Of a stretch of 64,000 nucleotides of DNA, positions 45,221 to 54,351 are shown piece by piece; the stretch's first letter is position 1; each line of letters opens with the position of its first letter. Made by a program: the position numbers and the translations under genes. The notes beneath the pieces are model-generated. The model saw nothing but the letters and a program-made list of their open reading frames with translations. It had not been told where the DNA came from and searched no databases. The DNA is from Cellulomonas alba (GTDB taxonomy: Bacteria; Actinomycetota; Actinomycetes; Actinomycetales; Cellulomonadaceae), in assembly GCF_030362835.1 (NCBI RefSeq), contig NZ_JAUCGQ010000001.1, positions 558,001 to 622,000 on the forward strand, read 5' to 3'.

Positions 45221-47977
45221 ATGACCACCACCACGAGCGCGCCGGGCGCCCGCTGGTACCCGGCGACGACCTTCGCACCGTCGCGCACCGCGACCGCCAC
45301 CGTCACGCTCGCGACGGCACTGGTGGCCGCAGGGCTGTACCTCGGTGCGTGGGCCGAGAACGCGTCGCCCGCGGGCCGCGAGTGGGTCGCCCGGCTCGAG
45401 GTGTGCGTCGAGCGCACGCGGGCCGCAGGGCTCACGCTGCCACGCGCCTCGGCACTCGAGGCGTGCACCGCGGGTGTCTCCTCGCGGCTCGCCCTCGCGT
45501 CGGCGCTCGGGGTCGTGGTCGTCGCCGGCCTCGCGGCGATCGGCGCGCTGCTGGTCCCGGTGGTGCTGCGGCGACGCCACGCGCTGCGGCCGGCCGACGC
45601 GCGGTTCACGACCGCCGTGGCGCGGTTCGGCGCCCTCGCCACCGAGCTCGGCGTCCCCCGCGCGCGGCTCGACGTCGGCGGCCCGCGGCAGACGGACGCG
45701 TTCGCGTACGGCGCCGGGCGGGTCGCGCTGCCCCGCGCGCTCGCGCTGCGGGCCCGCGACGTGCGGCTCTTCGACCCCGTGGTGCGGCACGAGCTCGTGC
45801 ACGTGCGGCGGCGCGACGCCGGCTGGGTGTGGGTGGTGACGGCCGCCTGGTGGGTGCTCGCCGTGCTCGTCGTGGTGCCGGTGGTGTGGGCCGTGGTGGA
45901 CGGCGACGCCTCGATCCTCGGCGCGTACGTGTGGCGGTCGGTGGTGCTGGTGGCGGCGACCTTCGTCGCGGCGCGGGCGCTCGTGCGCGACCGGGAGCAC
46001 GACGCGGACCTCGACTCCGCGCGCAGCGACGAGCAGCGGGCGGCGCTCCGCACGCTGCTCGCCCGCCAGGCCGACGCGGCGACCGGCCGCCCACGCCCGC
46101 CGTGGCTCGCGCTGCACCCGAGCGCGGCGGAGCGCGTCGCGGTGCTCGACCGGCCCGCGCTCGCCTCGCGTGTGACGGCGCTCGACGCGGCGGCGGTCGC
46201 GTTCTTCGGCATGCTCGCGGTCGCGCTGGTGCGCGGCCTGCTGCTCACCGCGCCGGGCGCGAGCTCCGTGGCGATCGGCGTGCCCGCCGCGGGCCTGGGG
46301 CTCATGCTCGGGCTGACGCTCGGCCTCGCCGCCTGGCGCGACGCCGTCCTCCGCCGCGCCGCGGGCACCCGGGCGTCGGTCGCGCCCGCGGCCGCCGGCG
46401 CCTTCGCCGGGATCGTGCTCGGCGGCGTGTGCTCGCTCGGGAACTCGGCCGGGCTGTCGCACTCGACGCCCGTCGGGCTCGCCCTGACCGCGCTCGGCGT
46501 CGCGGGTGCGGTGGTGCTGACGCGGGGGCTCGGCGAGCTGACCGCGGACGCCGCGCCGCACCTGCCGCGCGTCGCGGCGTGGGTGGTCGTCGCGGTGGGC
46601 GCGTCGGCCGCGTTCGCGATCGCGCTGTGGGCCGGGCTCACCGTCGACGCGTCGCTGAGCCTCGGCGGTCGCTGGCTCGGTCTGATGACCGCCGCGACGC
46701 TCGTGCCCGTGGTGTGGCCGGCCGCGACGTTCTGGGGGCTCGCGGCGGTGGCCGCGCTGCTCACCGTCCTGCGTCGCGCCGCCGGGGTGCCCGCCTGGGC
46801 GCACGCCGTCGACGAGCCCCGACCGGTGCGGCCGTGGCCGCTGCGGACGTCGCCGACGCTGGCCGCGCTGCTGCTGGTCGGGCTCTGCGGGGGCGTTGCC
46901 GGCGCGGCGGCCGTCGCCGTGTTCCGCGCCGTGGCAGGGGCGGCGAGCGCCGACGCGGCCGAGCAGCGGTACGCGGTGTACACGTGGGTGCTGGGGGCGA
47001 CGGCGGTCGCCGCGGTGCTCGCGGCGGTGGTCGGGCTGGGCGCCGACCTCGCGGCCGCGCTCGTGGCCGGCATCACGGCCGCGCTGGTGGCGGTCGCGGG
47101 CTTCGTGCTGCTGAACACCGCGCTCGGTGGGCACCTGACCTGGGGTTTCGTGCAGCCGGTGCAGCGCGGCATCGTGGCGATGGGGCTCGTGCTCGTGCTC
47201 GTGACGGCGCCGGGGCTCCTCGCCGTCCGGGCGGGCCGGGTCCCGGGCGCCGGCGCGGCCCTCGCGGACGACGCGGTCGCAGACGCGACACCCGTGGACG
47301 CCTGGCGCGACGACGCGGGCGACGCACCTCGGCGTGCACCGCGCCGACTCGTCGCGGCCGGCGTCGCTGCCGCTGCCGTCGCCGGTCTGCTCGGCGCGTC
47401 GGCGCTCACGGCACGGGACGCGCTCTACCCGGCCGCGACGGCCGAGGCCGACGCCGTGGCCGCGCGGGTGGCGGCCGCGAACCTCGCCGGCACGGTCGGG
47501 TCGGGTGACGGGTCCGACGGGTCCGACGGGTCCGACGGGTCCAACCGGCCCTCGCCGACGGACACGTCGGTGGCCGTCGGCCCGTCCGCGGCCGACGTCC
47601 GGTACCTCCAGCAGGTCGTCCCGACCGTCGCCGCGTCGGTCAACGCGCTCGACCGCGCGCTCGCCGCCGTGATCGCCTCGGGTGGCGACGGCACCGCGAT
47701 GGCGTCCGAGATCGAGGCCGGGCCGGTCGCCGCGGCGCGTCAGCTGCGGGACCTGGCGCGGACCGACGGCGCCGGGCTCGAGCTGCCCGCAGTGGTCGCG
47801 GCGCACGCGCTCGAGGTCCGAGCCGCCCAGGACCTGCTCTCGGCCGTCGCGGCGTGGGCCGTCGGCCTGCGGTTCGACGACGCCTCGGTCCAGGGGCGCG
47901 CGCAGGACGCGTACACCGCGGCGTTCGGCGAGTGGCAGCGCTGGGGCGCGATGGTGTCGGCCGCGGCCGGCTCGTGA
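45221..47977 (+). CDS. Large polytopic M48/M56-like membrane metallopeptidase
   Basis: The protein has 918 residues. Two helices flank residues ~28-110. A peptidase domain follows with VVRHELVHVRRRD (HExxH, residues ~190) and REHDADLDSA near 262 as the third-ligand region, as in M48 and BlaR1-type M56 proteases. Then come about twelve further membrane helices to residue ~730, a Gly-Ser-Asp repeat near residue 765 and a C-terminal helical domain of ~150 residues, probably outside. The peptidase core is recognisable but the very long membrane and extracellular parts are unusual. Substrate unknown. It converges with an SDR gene, leaving 13 nt. Confidence 0.75.
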   Translation: MTTTTSAPGARWYPATTFAPSRTATATVTLATALVAAGLYLGAWAENASPAGREWVARLEVCVERTRAAGLTLPRASALEACTAGVSSRLALASALGVVVVAGLAAIGALLVPVVLRRRHALRPADARFTTAVARFGALATELGVPRARLDVGGPRQTDAFAYGAGRVALPRALALRARDVRLFDPVVRHELVHVRRRDAGWVWVVTAAWWVLAVLVVVPVVWAVVDGDASILGAYVWRSVVLVAATFVAARALVRDREHDADLDSARSDEQRAALRTLLARQADAATGRPRPPWLALHPSAAERVAVLDRPALASRVTALDAAAVAFFGMLAVALVRGLLLTAPGASSVAIGVPAAGLGLMLGLTLGLAAWRDAVLRRAAGTRASVAPAAAGAFAGIVLGGVCSLGNSAGLSHSTPVGLALTALGVAGAVVLTRGLGELTADAAPHLPRVAAWVVVAVGASAAFAIALWAGLTVDASLSLGGRWLGLMTAATLVPVVWPAATFWGLAAVAALLTVLRRAAGVPAWAHAVDEPRPVRPWPLRTSPTLAALLLVGLCGGVAGAAAVAVFRAVAGAASADAAEQRYAVYTWVLGATAVAAVLAAVVGLGADLAAALVAGITAALVAVAGFVLLNTALGGHLTWGFVQPVQRGIVAMGLVLVLVTAPGLLAVRAGRVPGAGAALADDAVADATPVDAWRDDAGDAPRRAPRRLVAAGVAAAAVAGLLGASALTARDALYPAATAEADAVAARVAAANLAGTVGSGDGSDGSDGSDGSNRPSPTDTSVAVGPSAADVRYLQQVVPTVAASVNALDRALAAVIASGGDGTAMASEIEAGPVAAARQLRDLARTDGAGLELPAVVAAHALEVRAAQDLLSAVAAWAVGLRFDDASVQGRAQDAYTAAFGEWQRWGAMVSAAAGS
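47501..47545 (+). repeat. Nine-nt tandem repeat inside the membrane peptidase gene
   Basis: The unit GGGTCCGAC is repeated about four times (last copy GGGTCCAAC) after a shorter related unit. It encodes Gly-Ser-Asp triplets in a flexible linker. The unit is a multiple of three, so length changes would alter the linker without breaking the frame. Confidence 0.85.
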
Positions 47978-47990
47978 CGCTCCGGCCGCC

Positions 47991-49043
47991 TCAGCGGCGG
48001 CGGACCCGCGCGACGATCCCGACCGTCGCGGCGACGCCCGCGGCCGCGGCGCCGGCGAGCACGAGCGGACGGTGCTCCGACGCCCACAGCTGCGGGCTGC
48101 GGTCGTGCGCGCGGTCGTCGAAGTCGCCGTGCGCTCCGTGGTCGCCCGGCACCGGCTCGTAGAGGTTGACGCCGATCGCGTGGTGCGGGTCCTGCGTCGT
48201 CTGCTGCGCGTCCTCCCCCGTACGGCCCAGGTAGTGGTCGAGCAGGCCGGGGATCGTGCGGTTGCCGAGGATCGTCCCGACCGTCGGCGAGCCGACCCAG
48301 ATCTCGCGCCGCGGGTGCGCCGCCATGTGCGACACCGCGTCCGCGCCGACCTCCGGCTGGTAGATCGGCGGCACCGGCTGGGCGTGGTGCGGCATCAGGT
48401 TCTTGAGCCAGCTGAACTGCACGGTGTTGAGCGCCGGCATGTGGACGATGCCGATCTGCACCGGGCTGTGGTCGTGGAGCAGCTCGGTCCGCACGCTCTC
48501 GGTGAACCCGACCATCGCGTGCTTCGCCCCGCAGTACGCCGCCTGCAGCGGGATCCCCCGGTAGGCCAGCGCGCTGCCGACCTGGATCACCGTGCCGTGG
48601 CGCCGCGGGACCATGCGCCGCAGGGCCGCACGCGTGCCGTTGACGAAGCCGAGGTACGTCACGGCCGTCACGCGCTCGTAGTCGTCCGGCTCGACGTCGA
48701 GGAACGTGCCGAACACGCCCGTCATCGCGTCGTTCACCCAGAGGTCGATCGGACCGAGCCGCTCCTCGACCTGGTCGGCCGCCGCCTCGACCTCGGCGTG
48801 GCGTGCGACGTCCGTGGGCACGCCGAGCGCGCGCCGGCCACGGGCCGCGACGTCGGCCACGGCGCCTGCCTGCCCGTCGCGGCCGCGGGCCAGCACGGCC
48901 ACGTCGTAGCCGTCGTCCGCGAGCCGTCGGACGATCGCGCGGCCGAGGCCGCCCGAGCCGCCCGTCACGACCGCGACGCCGCGGGGACCGGGGTCGCCCG
49001 TCGTCCGGTCGAGGGCCGTCACGTCGAGGGTGTCCTGGGGCAT
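47991..49043 (-). CDS. SDR-family oxidoreductase with C-terminal membrane helix
   Basis: The 350-residue short-chain dehydrogenase has the Rossmann motif [12 protein letters not shown] near residue 26, a WVNDAM strand in place of the usual NNAG, and catalytic YCGAK near residue 168. Beyond the normal SDR length it has an extension (~90 residues) that ends in a membrane helix ([20 protein letters not shown]) and basic residues, suggesting anchoring to the membrane. GGAGGAACC precedes the ATG at 49043; the longer upstream frame is unsupported. The substrate is unknown. Confidence 0.9.
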   Translation of the reverse strand: MPQDTLDVTALDRTTGDPGPRGVAVVTGGSGGLGRAIVRRLADDGYDVAVLARGRDGQAGAVADVAARGRRALGVPTDVARHAEVEAAADQVEERLGPIDLWVNDAMTGVFGTFLDVEPDDYERVTAVTYLGFVNGTRAALRRMVPRRHGTVIQVGSALAYRGIPLQAAYCGAKHAMVGFTESVRTELLHDHSPVQIGIVHMPALNTVQFSWLKNLMPHHAQPVPPIYQPEVGADAVSHMAAHPRREIWVGSPTVGTILGNRTIPGLLDHYLGRTGEDAQQTTQDPHHAIGVNLYEPVPGDHGAHGDFDDRAHDRSPQLWASEHRPLVLAGAAAAGVAATVGIVARVRRR

Positions 49044-49298
49044 GGTTCCTCCGTCGGGTGCCGAGGGCCCGCTCGCGGAGCGCTCCGAGCGGGGACTCGA
49101 CGGTAGGCACGCCCACCGCGCGTCGCACGCCGGGAACGGCCGGCACGCTGGGATGCGCCGGGCGGCGGGACGCGTCAGCATGAACCCAGCGGTGAAGTCG
49201 GCGCCGTGCCGGTCGCGTTCACCCGGACGGCCACGCTCGGGCAGCGCCGACCAACCGCACGGCGGCGGACCGGCCGCCCGAGCGGCCAGGAGCTGCCC

Positions 49299-49859
49299 AT
49301 GAGCACTCGACCCGAATCGTCGGCGCGGCGCGTCGGCCAGCTGCCGACCGTCGGGCCCCCCGACCGCCGGGTGCTGCGCGTCTACCTCGGCGACCACCTC
49401 ACGGGCGCGGACGCCGCCACCGCGCGCGTGCGCTGGATGGCGCAGCGGTACGCCGACCAGCCCTGGGGCGGCGCGGTCGGCGAGCTCGCCGACGGCATCG
49501 CGTCGGACCGCGTGGCGCTCGTGGAGATGACCCGCCGGCTCGGCATCTCGCCGCCGATCCCCCGGCGCTGGCTCGGACGGCTCGGTGAGCGCGTCGGGCG
49601 GCTCAAGCTCAACGGACGCGTGGCCCAGACGTCGCCGCTGACGCCCGTCGTCGAGCTGGAGGCCCTTCGTTCCGGCATCGCCGGGAAGCGGTCGCTGTGG
49701 GCGACGCTCGAGGTCTGGTCCGGCCCGCTCGGGCTCGACGCGGTCGAGCTCGCGGCGCTGGGCGCGCGCGCCGACGCGCAGCTCGCGACCGTCGAGCGGA
49801 CGCTGCAGGCGGTCCGCCCGGGCGCCTTCGTGCGGGCAGCGCAGGAGCGTGGGGCGTGA
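49299..49859 (+). CDS. Helical protein of unknown function
   Basis: This 186-residue protein is predicted from composition to be mostly helical, with regularly spaced Leu, Ala and Arg and no membrane segment or signal peptide. I do not recognise its family. The ATG at 49299 is preceded by AGGAG at a good distance; the upstream extension to 49206 is not supported. It stands alone, divergent from the SDR gene and convergent with the signalling cluster. Confidence 0.65.
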   Translation: MSTRPESSARRVGQLPTVGPPDRRVLRVYLGDHLTGADAATARVRWMAQRYADQPWGGAVGELADGIASDRVALVEMTRRLGISPPIPRRWLGRLGERVGRLKLNGRVAQTSPLTPVVELEALRSGIAGKRSLWATLEVWSGPLGLDAVELAALGARADAQLATVERTLQAVRPGAFVRAAQERGA

Positions 49860-49957
49860 GCCGGCCGGGCCCGCCTCGCCTCTGACGCCTGCGGCGGGAT
49901 CCGCTCGAGGGCGGCCGCGGCCCGGTCGCTCGGTACGGCGGTCGGCGCGGCCGGTCG

Positions 49958-50665
49958 TCAGGTCGCGCGTCGACCGTGTGCGCGCCACCGGGTCGGTGCG
50001 ACGTCGTCGGGCAGGGCTGCCTCGACCACGATGCGGTGCGCGATCACGCGCAGCTTGACGTTCTCGCGCTGGCTCAGCTCGGCGAGGTGCGCGAAAGCCT
50101 CGTCCGGCGTGCAGCCGCGCTGTGCGATCACGACCCCCTTCGCCTCGTCGATCTCCTGGCGGGAGACCAGCGCGAGATCGAGGTGCACCGCGAGGGCCGA
50201 GAGACGGTCGCGCTCGAACATCCCCGCGAGCACGGAGCCCGCCGCGGTCGCGAGCGTGGTGGCCGCGTCGCGATGCCCGGGTCCGAAGGCCCGGGGGCCT
50301 GAGGAGCAGCAGGTGAGCAGCCCTGCGTGCCGGCCGTCGACGCGCACGGGCGCCACGAGCACGGAGCGCACGGTCGTGCCGGTGGCGATCCGCGCGAGCC
50401 GTGGCCAGCGCGCGTCCGCGAGCAGGTCGTCGCTGATGACCACGTCGTCGTTCTGCTCGGCGAGCAGCGAGGGCCCCTCGCCGCAGCGCAGCTGGTTCGC
50501 GTCCAGCCTCGCGGCGAGCTCACCGGCGTACCCGACAGCCGCAGGCGCTTCTGAGGGGCCGAGCGTCAGCGCCGTCGACCCGGCGCCTGCACCCCGACCG
50601 ACGCCGCCCGCGCGAGCGCGACGAGAACCTCGTGCCGGCCGCCCCTCGAGGACGCCACGCCGCAC
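49958..50665 (-). CDS. GAF-ANTAR protein, C-terminal part (probably frameshifted)
   Basis: From about 50590 downward this frame encodes a GAF domain ([20 protein letters not shown], then [18 protein letters not shown]) and a C-terminal ANTAR domain ([38 protein letters not shown]). ANTAR domains bind paired hairpins in nascent RNA and prevent termination. The only start in this frame is a GTG at 50665, whose first ~30 residues are Arg/Gly-rich noise overlapping the upstream gene. The missing GAF N-terminal helix is found in the other frame, so this is most likely the second half of one gene broken by a -1 shift near 50575-50600. Confidence 0.75.
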   Translation of the reverse strand: MRRGVLEGRPARGSRRARAGGVGRGAGAGSTALTLGPSEAPAAVGYAGELAARLDANQLRCGEGPSLLAEQNDDVVISDDLLADARWPRLARIATGTTVRSVLVAPVRVDGRHAGLLTCCSSGPRAFGPGHRDAATTLATAAGSVLAGMFERDRLSALAVHLDLALVSRQEIDEAKGVVIAQRGCTPDEAFAHLAELSQRENVKLRVIAHRIVVEAALPDDVAPTRWRAHGRRAT

Positions 50666-51150
50666 ATCTCCGCGAGACCACGCGCGAGCGCCGTGTCGCC
50701 GCGCTCGACGCTGCCCGCATCGGGCACCGTCCAGGTGAGCAGGTCGGGCGCCCGCTCGGCCGCGACGACGACGTCCAGGGCCGCCGGCTCGCTCTGGCCT
50801 GGGTGGGTGCTGTGGCCCGGCACGGGCGGCGACGCGCCGGCGCGCGATCGGCGGTGCACAGTCGCGGCGGTCTCGGAGGCGAGGCCGCGGAGGGCCGCGC
50901 GCTGCACGCGGATCTCGTCGTCGGCCGCGAGCAGCTGCTGGGTGGCACCGGCGAGCAGCTCGTCGAGCCCGTCCGTGTCACCCACGCAGTCGCGACGGCC
51001 CAGCTGCCGCAGGGCGGTCTCCGCGCGCGCGAGCTCGGACGAGCTCCAACCGGGCGCGCCTTCGTCGGGCGCACGCCGCCGGCGGGCCGCGCGCGGGACG
51101 GCGCGGGTCGCCGTGGCGCTGCCGTGCACGTCCATGTCGTCGGTCGTCAT
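50566..51150 (-). CDS. N-terminal part of the same GAF-ANTAR gene, or an overlapping small gene
   Basis: The frame encodes 194 residues: a basic segment, a helical region (LARAETALRQLGRRDC, then LLAGATQQLLAADDEIRVQR), a linker, and a final helix ([20 protein letters not shown], then [14 protein letters not shown]) that looks like the first helix of a GAF domain. It then stops after a few basic residues. Moving back one nt at CCGGGT near 50581 joins it smoothly to [12 protein letters not shown] in the next frame. The ATG has GAGGAG upstream. Either a real disruption, an assembly error or programmed shifting. Confidence 0.6.
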   Translation of the reverse strand: MTTDDMDVHGSATATRAVPRAARRRRAPDEGAPGWSSSELARAETALRQLGRRDCVGDTDGLDELLAGATQQLLAADDEIRVQRAALRGLASETAATVHRRSRAGASPPVPGHSTHPGQSEPAALDVVVAAERAPDLLTWTVPDAGSVERGDTALARGLAEMCGVASSRGGRHEVLVALARAASVGVQAPGRRR

Positions 51151-51293
51151 CACAGGCTCCTCGGGGCGGGACGCACGGTGCCGGACCACCTGGCTGGCCG
51201 GAGGAACGATCTCGTCGAGCGTGCGACAGCAGCACCGGTGCTGCAACCGCACCCCACCGCGATCGGCGGCCCCGAGGATGGTCGGAAGCCGCG

Positions 51294-53183
51294 TCAGACC
51301 TCGACGAACGGCGTACCGGCGATCGCCAGCGTCCGCGCGGGCCCGGACGCACGCGGCACGCGCAGCGTGACCGGCGCCTGGTCGCGCTGCCCGCCGCGGA
51401 TGCGCTGCTCCAGCACCCGGATGGCCACGCTGCCGAGGAACGCCGAGGCCGCGATGCGTACCTCGACGGGTACCACGCCGCCGCGCGACTGGCGGTCGAG
51501 ATGGGTCTCGAGGCGACGGGCCGCAGGGCCGGTGTCGAGAGCCCCGTGCACGTGGACCACTCCGTCGCCGTCCGTCGAGACGTCCGCACCCTCGGGCCGC
51601 GGCGCCTCGCGGGGCGTGACGAGCGGAGGAACGGGCGCGCGCCGCCGCGCGTCGACCTCGAACTCCACGCGTGTGCCGCCGCCCGACGCGTCGACGGTCA
51701 CGCGCGCACCGCCGGCCGACACCATGGCGAGCCCTCGCCCGCGGTCGGCCACGTCCCGCGCGGGACTGAGCCAGTGGCCGTCGTCGGCGACCGTCAGCGT
51801 CACCGCCGCTCCGCGCAGGCGCAGCTCGAGCCGCACGTCGCCCGTGGCCGCACCGCCGTACCCGTGCTCGATGCTGTTGGCTGCTGCCTCGCTGGCGGCG
51901 AGCACGAGCACCATCGACTCGAGCTCGTCGAGTCCGGCCGCCGACGCCCAGGCCGACACCCAGGAGCGCACCGAGGCGAGCCGCGACGGCACCGCCGGGA
52001 TGTCGAGCCGCGCGTCGGGGACGGCGGGTCGGCGCGCGGCGACCAGCATCGTCACGTCGTCGACGTAGCCGTCGTCGAGCGCCCACGGCACGTGCAGGCA
52101 CAACCGCTCGGCGACCGAGGCTGTCTCGTGGCGCGCCATCACCGCACCGCGGACCGCCTGCTCGGCCGCCGCGGCGACCCGCTCCAGTCCCGCCTGGAGC
52201 GGGCGGTCGGCCCGTTCGACGAGGCCGTCCGTGAACAGGACGACGGCCTCGTCCTCGCCGAGCCGGGCAGACTGGACGGACCCGGTCGCGTCGACGCCCA
52301 GCGGGCCGCCGCCCGTCGGCTCCAGGTTCCGGGCGCCGGTCGGACCGACCACGAGAGGCCCCACGTGGCCCCGGGTGGCGTAGTCGAGCTCTCCCGTGTC
52401 GGGATCGAGCACGACCACGCACACGGTCGTCGCGAACGCCTGCGCGGCCACCTGCGCGTACCGGTCCATCGACGCGAGCGACCGCTCGATCGACTCGCCG
52501 TCGAGCAGGTGCGACGCGAGGACCGCGCGCATCTGGCTCATGGCGGCTGACGCGGCGACGCCGTGCCCGACCACGTCACCGACCACGAGCGACACCCTGC
52601 CGTCGGGGATGATCGCCGCGTCGAACCAGTCTCCCCCGGCGGCCTGCTCGCGCCCGGCGACGAGATAGGTGGCCGCGATGTCGAGGCGCGGCAGCACCGG
52701 CACGCTCGACGGCAGGAGGGCGCCCTGGACCGCGGAGACGACGCCCCGCGCGACGTCGTAGCTCTCCTCCACCCCCGCGAGGCGCGACGCCGCCGACCGG
52801 CGCTCGCCGACCTCCGCGGTGACGTCGGAAGCGAGGACGAGGACCCCGAGGAACGTGCCGTCGGCGTCGTACCACGGCTCCAGCGACCACCGGATCCAGA
52901 GCTCCGTGCGGTTCTCGCCCAGCTCGACCAGCGCCTCCTCCGGCCCGACGCGGTGGCGCGTGCGCACGGCCTCCTCGAGGCGCGGCAGCATGCGGCTCGC
53001 GACGGGCTCGGTCAGCGCGTCGGCCGCCGAGGCGCCGACGACCTCGCCGATGCCCCAGTCGCGCGCCTGCCGGTTCGCGACGACCACGCGAAGACCGTCG
53101 GCCGCGATCGCGGCCGCGGCGACGGGCAGGTCGTCGAAGACCTGCTCCACGCCAGCCCCGGTCCCGGCGGGCATCCCCCTCAT
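51294..53183 (-). CDS. PAS-PP2C phosphatase (SpoIIE type) with kinase-like ATPase and STAS domains
   Basis: The 629-residue protein has an N-terminal PAS domain (residues ~12-125, VEQVFDDLPVAAAAIAADGL), a SpoIIE-like PP2C phosphatase (AAGGDWFDAAIIPDGRVSLV, VGDVVGHGVAASAAMSQM, VLFTDGLVER), an anti-sigma-type HATPase domain near 390-510 (LAASEAAANSIEHGYGG, DRGRGLAMV) and a C-terminal STAS-like domain (VVHVHGALDTGPAARRLETH). All pieces of a partner-switching circuit that controls stress sigma factors are thus on one chain. The ATG at 53183 is used; a second ATG at 53174 has AGGGGG directly before it. Confidence 0.9.
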   Translation of the reverse strand: MRGMPAGTGAGVEQVFDDLPVAAAAIAADGLRVVVANRQARDWGIGEVVGASAADALTEPVASRMLPRLEEAVRTRHRVGPEEALVELGENRTELWIRWSLEPWYDADGTFLGVLVLASDVTAEVGERRSAASRLAGVEESYDVARGVVSAVQGALLPSSVPVLPRLDIAATYLVAGREQAAGGDWFDAAIIPDGRVSLVVGDVVGHGVAASAAMSQMRAVLASHLLDGESIERSLASMDRYAQVAAQAFATTVCVVVLDPDTGELDYATRGHVGPLVVGPTGARNLEPTGGGPLGVDATGSVQSARLGEDEAVVLFTDGLVERADRPLQAGLERVAAAAEQAVRGAVMARHETASVAERLCLHVPWALDDGYVDDVTMLVAARRPAVPDARLDIPAVPSRLASVRSWVSAWASAAGLDELESMVLVLAASEAAANSIEHGYGGAATGDVRLELRLRGAAVTLTVADDGHWLSPARDVADRGRGLAMVSAGGARVTVDASGGGTRVEFEVDARRRAPVPPLVTPREAPRPEGADVSTDGDGVVHVHGALDTGPAARRLETHLDRQSRGGVVPVEVRIAASAFLGSVAIRVLEQRIRGGQRDQAPVTLRVPRASGPARTLAIAGTPFVEV

Positions 53184-53206
53184 GCCACCAGCGTCGCATC
53201 CGCGGG

Positions 53207-54154
53207 TCAGGGCCGCGACGCGGCCTCCACGACGTCGAGCGCGTCGCCCGCCAGTGCCAGCGAGCTCCCCGGAGCCGCGACGATGCGCAGGCGCAACCCG
53301 CGCGCGCGTTCGCGTCGGGAGAGGGACGCCAGGACCGCGACGCCGGCGGACCCGACGTGCGACGCCTCGCGCAGGTCGATGACGACGCCGCCCGAGGGCC
53401 GGGGCGCCGCCGCGAGCGCGGCCGCGAACGTGCCGGCCGTCGCAAGGTCGACGGTGCCGCGCACGGTCAGCACGGCCACGCCGTCGTGCACGGCCGTGGT
53501 CACGTCGATGCCCATGGCGGCGATCTCGAGGTCGACCGCCTCCTCGCCGAACGCGACGAAGAACAGCTCGTCGAGCTGCGCGCGCACGTCCGGCGCGAGG
53601 CCGCCGACCGTCACGGCCGCGCGCACCACCCGCTCGGCGAGGGACAGCAGCTTGACGTTGCGCTGCTGCGAGCTCCACCGCAGCAGCTCGAACGCGGCCT
53701 CGCCGTCGATCCCGTACACCAGCATCAGGACGCCTTTGGCCTGGTCGATCACGGCGTGCGACTCGACCGCGCGCCGGAGCTGGTCGTCCACCTGCGCCGC
53801 CACCGCGCTGCGGAACGCGACGCCCGCGTCCAGCAGGAACCCGACGATGGCGCGCCGGCCGTCCGGCCCGGCCTGTCCGACCGCCGTCAGGTCCACCATC
53901 AGCTCGTCACCGGCGAGGTCGACGAGCACGTACGACAAGGCGACCGGCTGGTCCGAACGCACGCAGGAGCGCAGCGCCGCGTCGACGCGTTCACGCTGGT
54001 CGGGGTGGACGTGCCAGAGCAGCACGTCGCGCGACGGGACGACCTCGCCCGGCGCCATGCCGTGCAGCTCGAACAGCTGGTCGGACCACTCGGCCCGGCC
54101 GTCCTCGGCGTTGATTCGGAAATGGCCCACGCGGGCCGTGGCACGCTCGTGCAC
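53207..54154 (-). CDS. PAS-ANTAR-STAS signalling protein
   Basis: The 315-residue protein carries a PAS domain (residues ~8-108, VGHFRINAEDGRAEWSDQLF), an ANTAR domain (IDQAKGVLMLVYGIDGEAAF, ELLRWSSQQRNVKLLSLAE) and a C-terminal STAS domain (VAVLTVRGTVDLATAGTF). PAS-ANTAR proteins respond to small molecules or redox and act on RNA; addition of STAS links it to the phosphatase/kinase encoded 23 nt downstream. It is the first gene of the cluster. The GTG at 54154 gives a complete PAS domain. Confidence 0.87.
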   Translation of the reverse strand: MHERATARVGHFRINAEDGRAEWSDQLFELHGMAPGEVVPSRDVLLWHVHPDQRERVDAALRSCVRSDQPVALSYVLVDLAGDELMVDLTAVGQAGPDGRRAIVGFLLDAGVAFRSAVAAQVDDQLRRAVESHAVIDQAKGVLMLVYGIDGEAAFELLRWSSQQRNVKLLSLAERVVRAAVTVGGLAPDVRAQLDELFFVAFGEEAVDLEIAAMGIDVTTAVHDGVAVLTVRGTVDLATAGTFAAALAAAPRPSGGVVIDLREASHVGSAGVAVLASLSRRERARGLRLRIVAAPGSSLALAGDALDVVEAASRP

Positions 54155-54351
54155 GGTGTCCCCACAGGTTCAGGGCGACCTGGTCGCACTTGCGGGCTGC
54201 TGTTTCAACCCGTTGCCGCACCGCCGCGGCGATGCGTTCCTGCGAGAGTAATGCCCCGCCGCGCGGTCGGCAGATCGGGGTGCGAGCACCCTGGTCAGCC
54301 GTGCGGGCGGCGTGCGTCCCCCGCTCGAGGCGGGCGCGAATCCCGCTCGCG

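Noticed and set aside
50566..50665. Programmed -1 frameshifting in the GAF-ANTAR gene
   Set aside because: There is no classic slippery heptamer or clear downstream pseudoknot. I keep the frameshift itself as a finding but not the claim that it is programmed.
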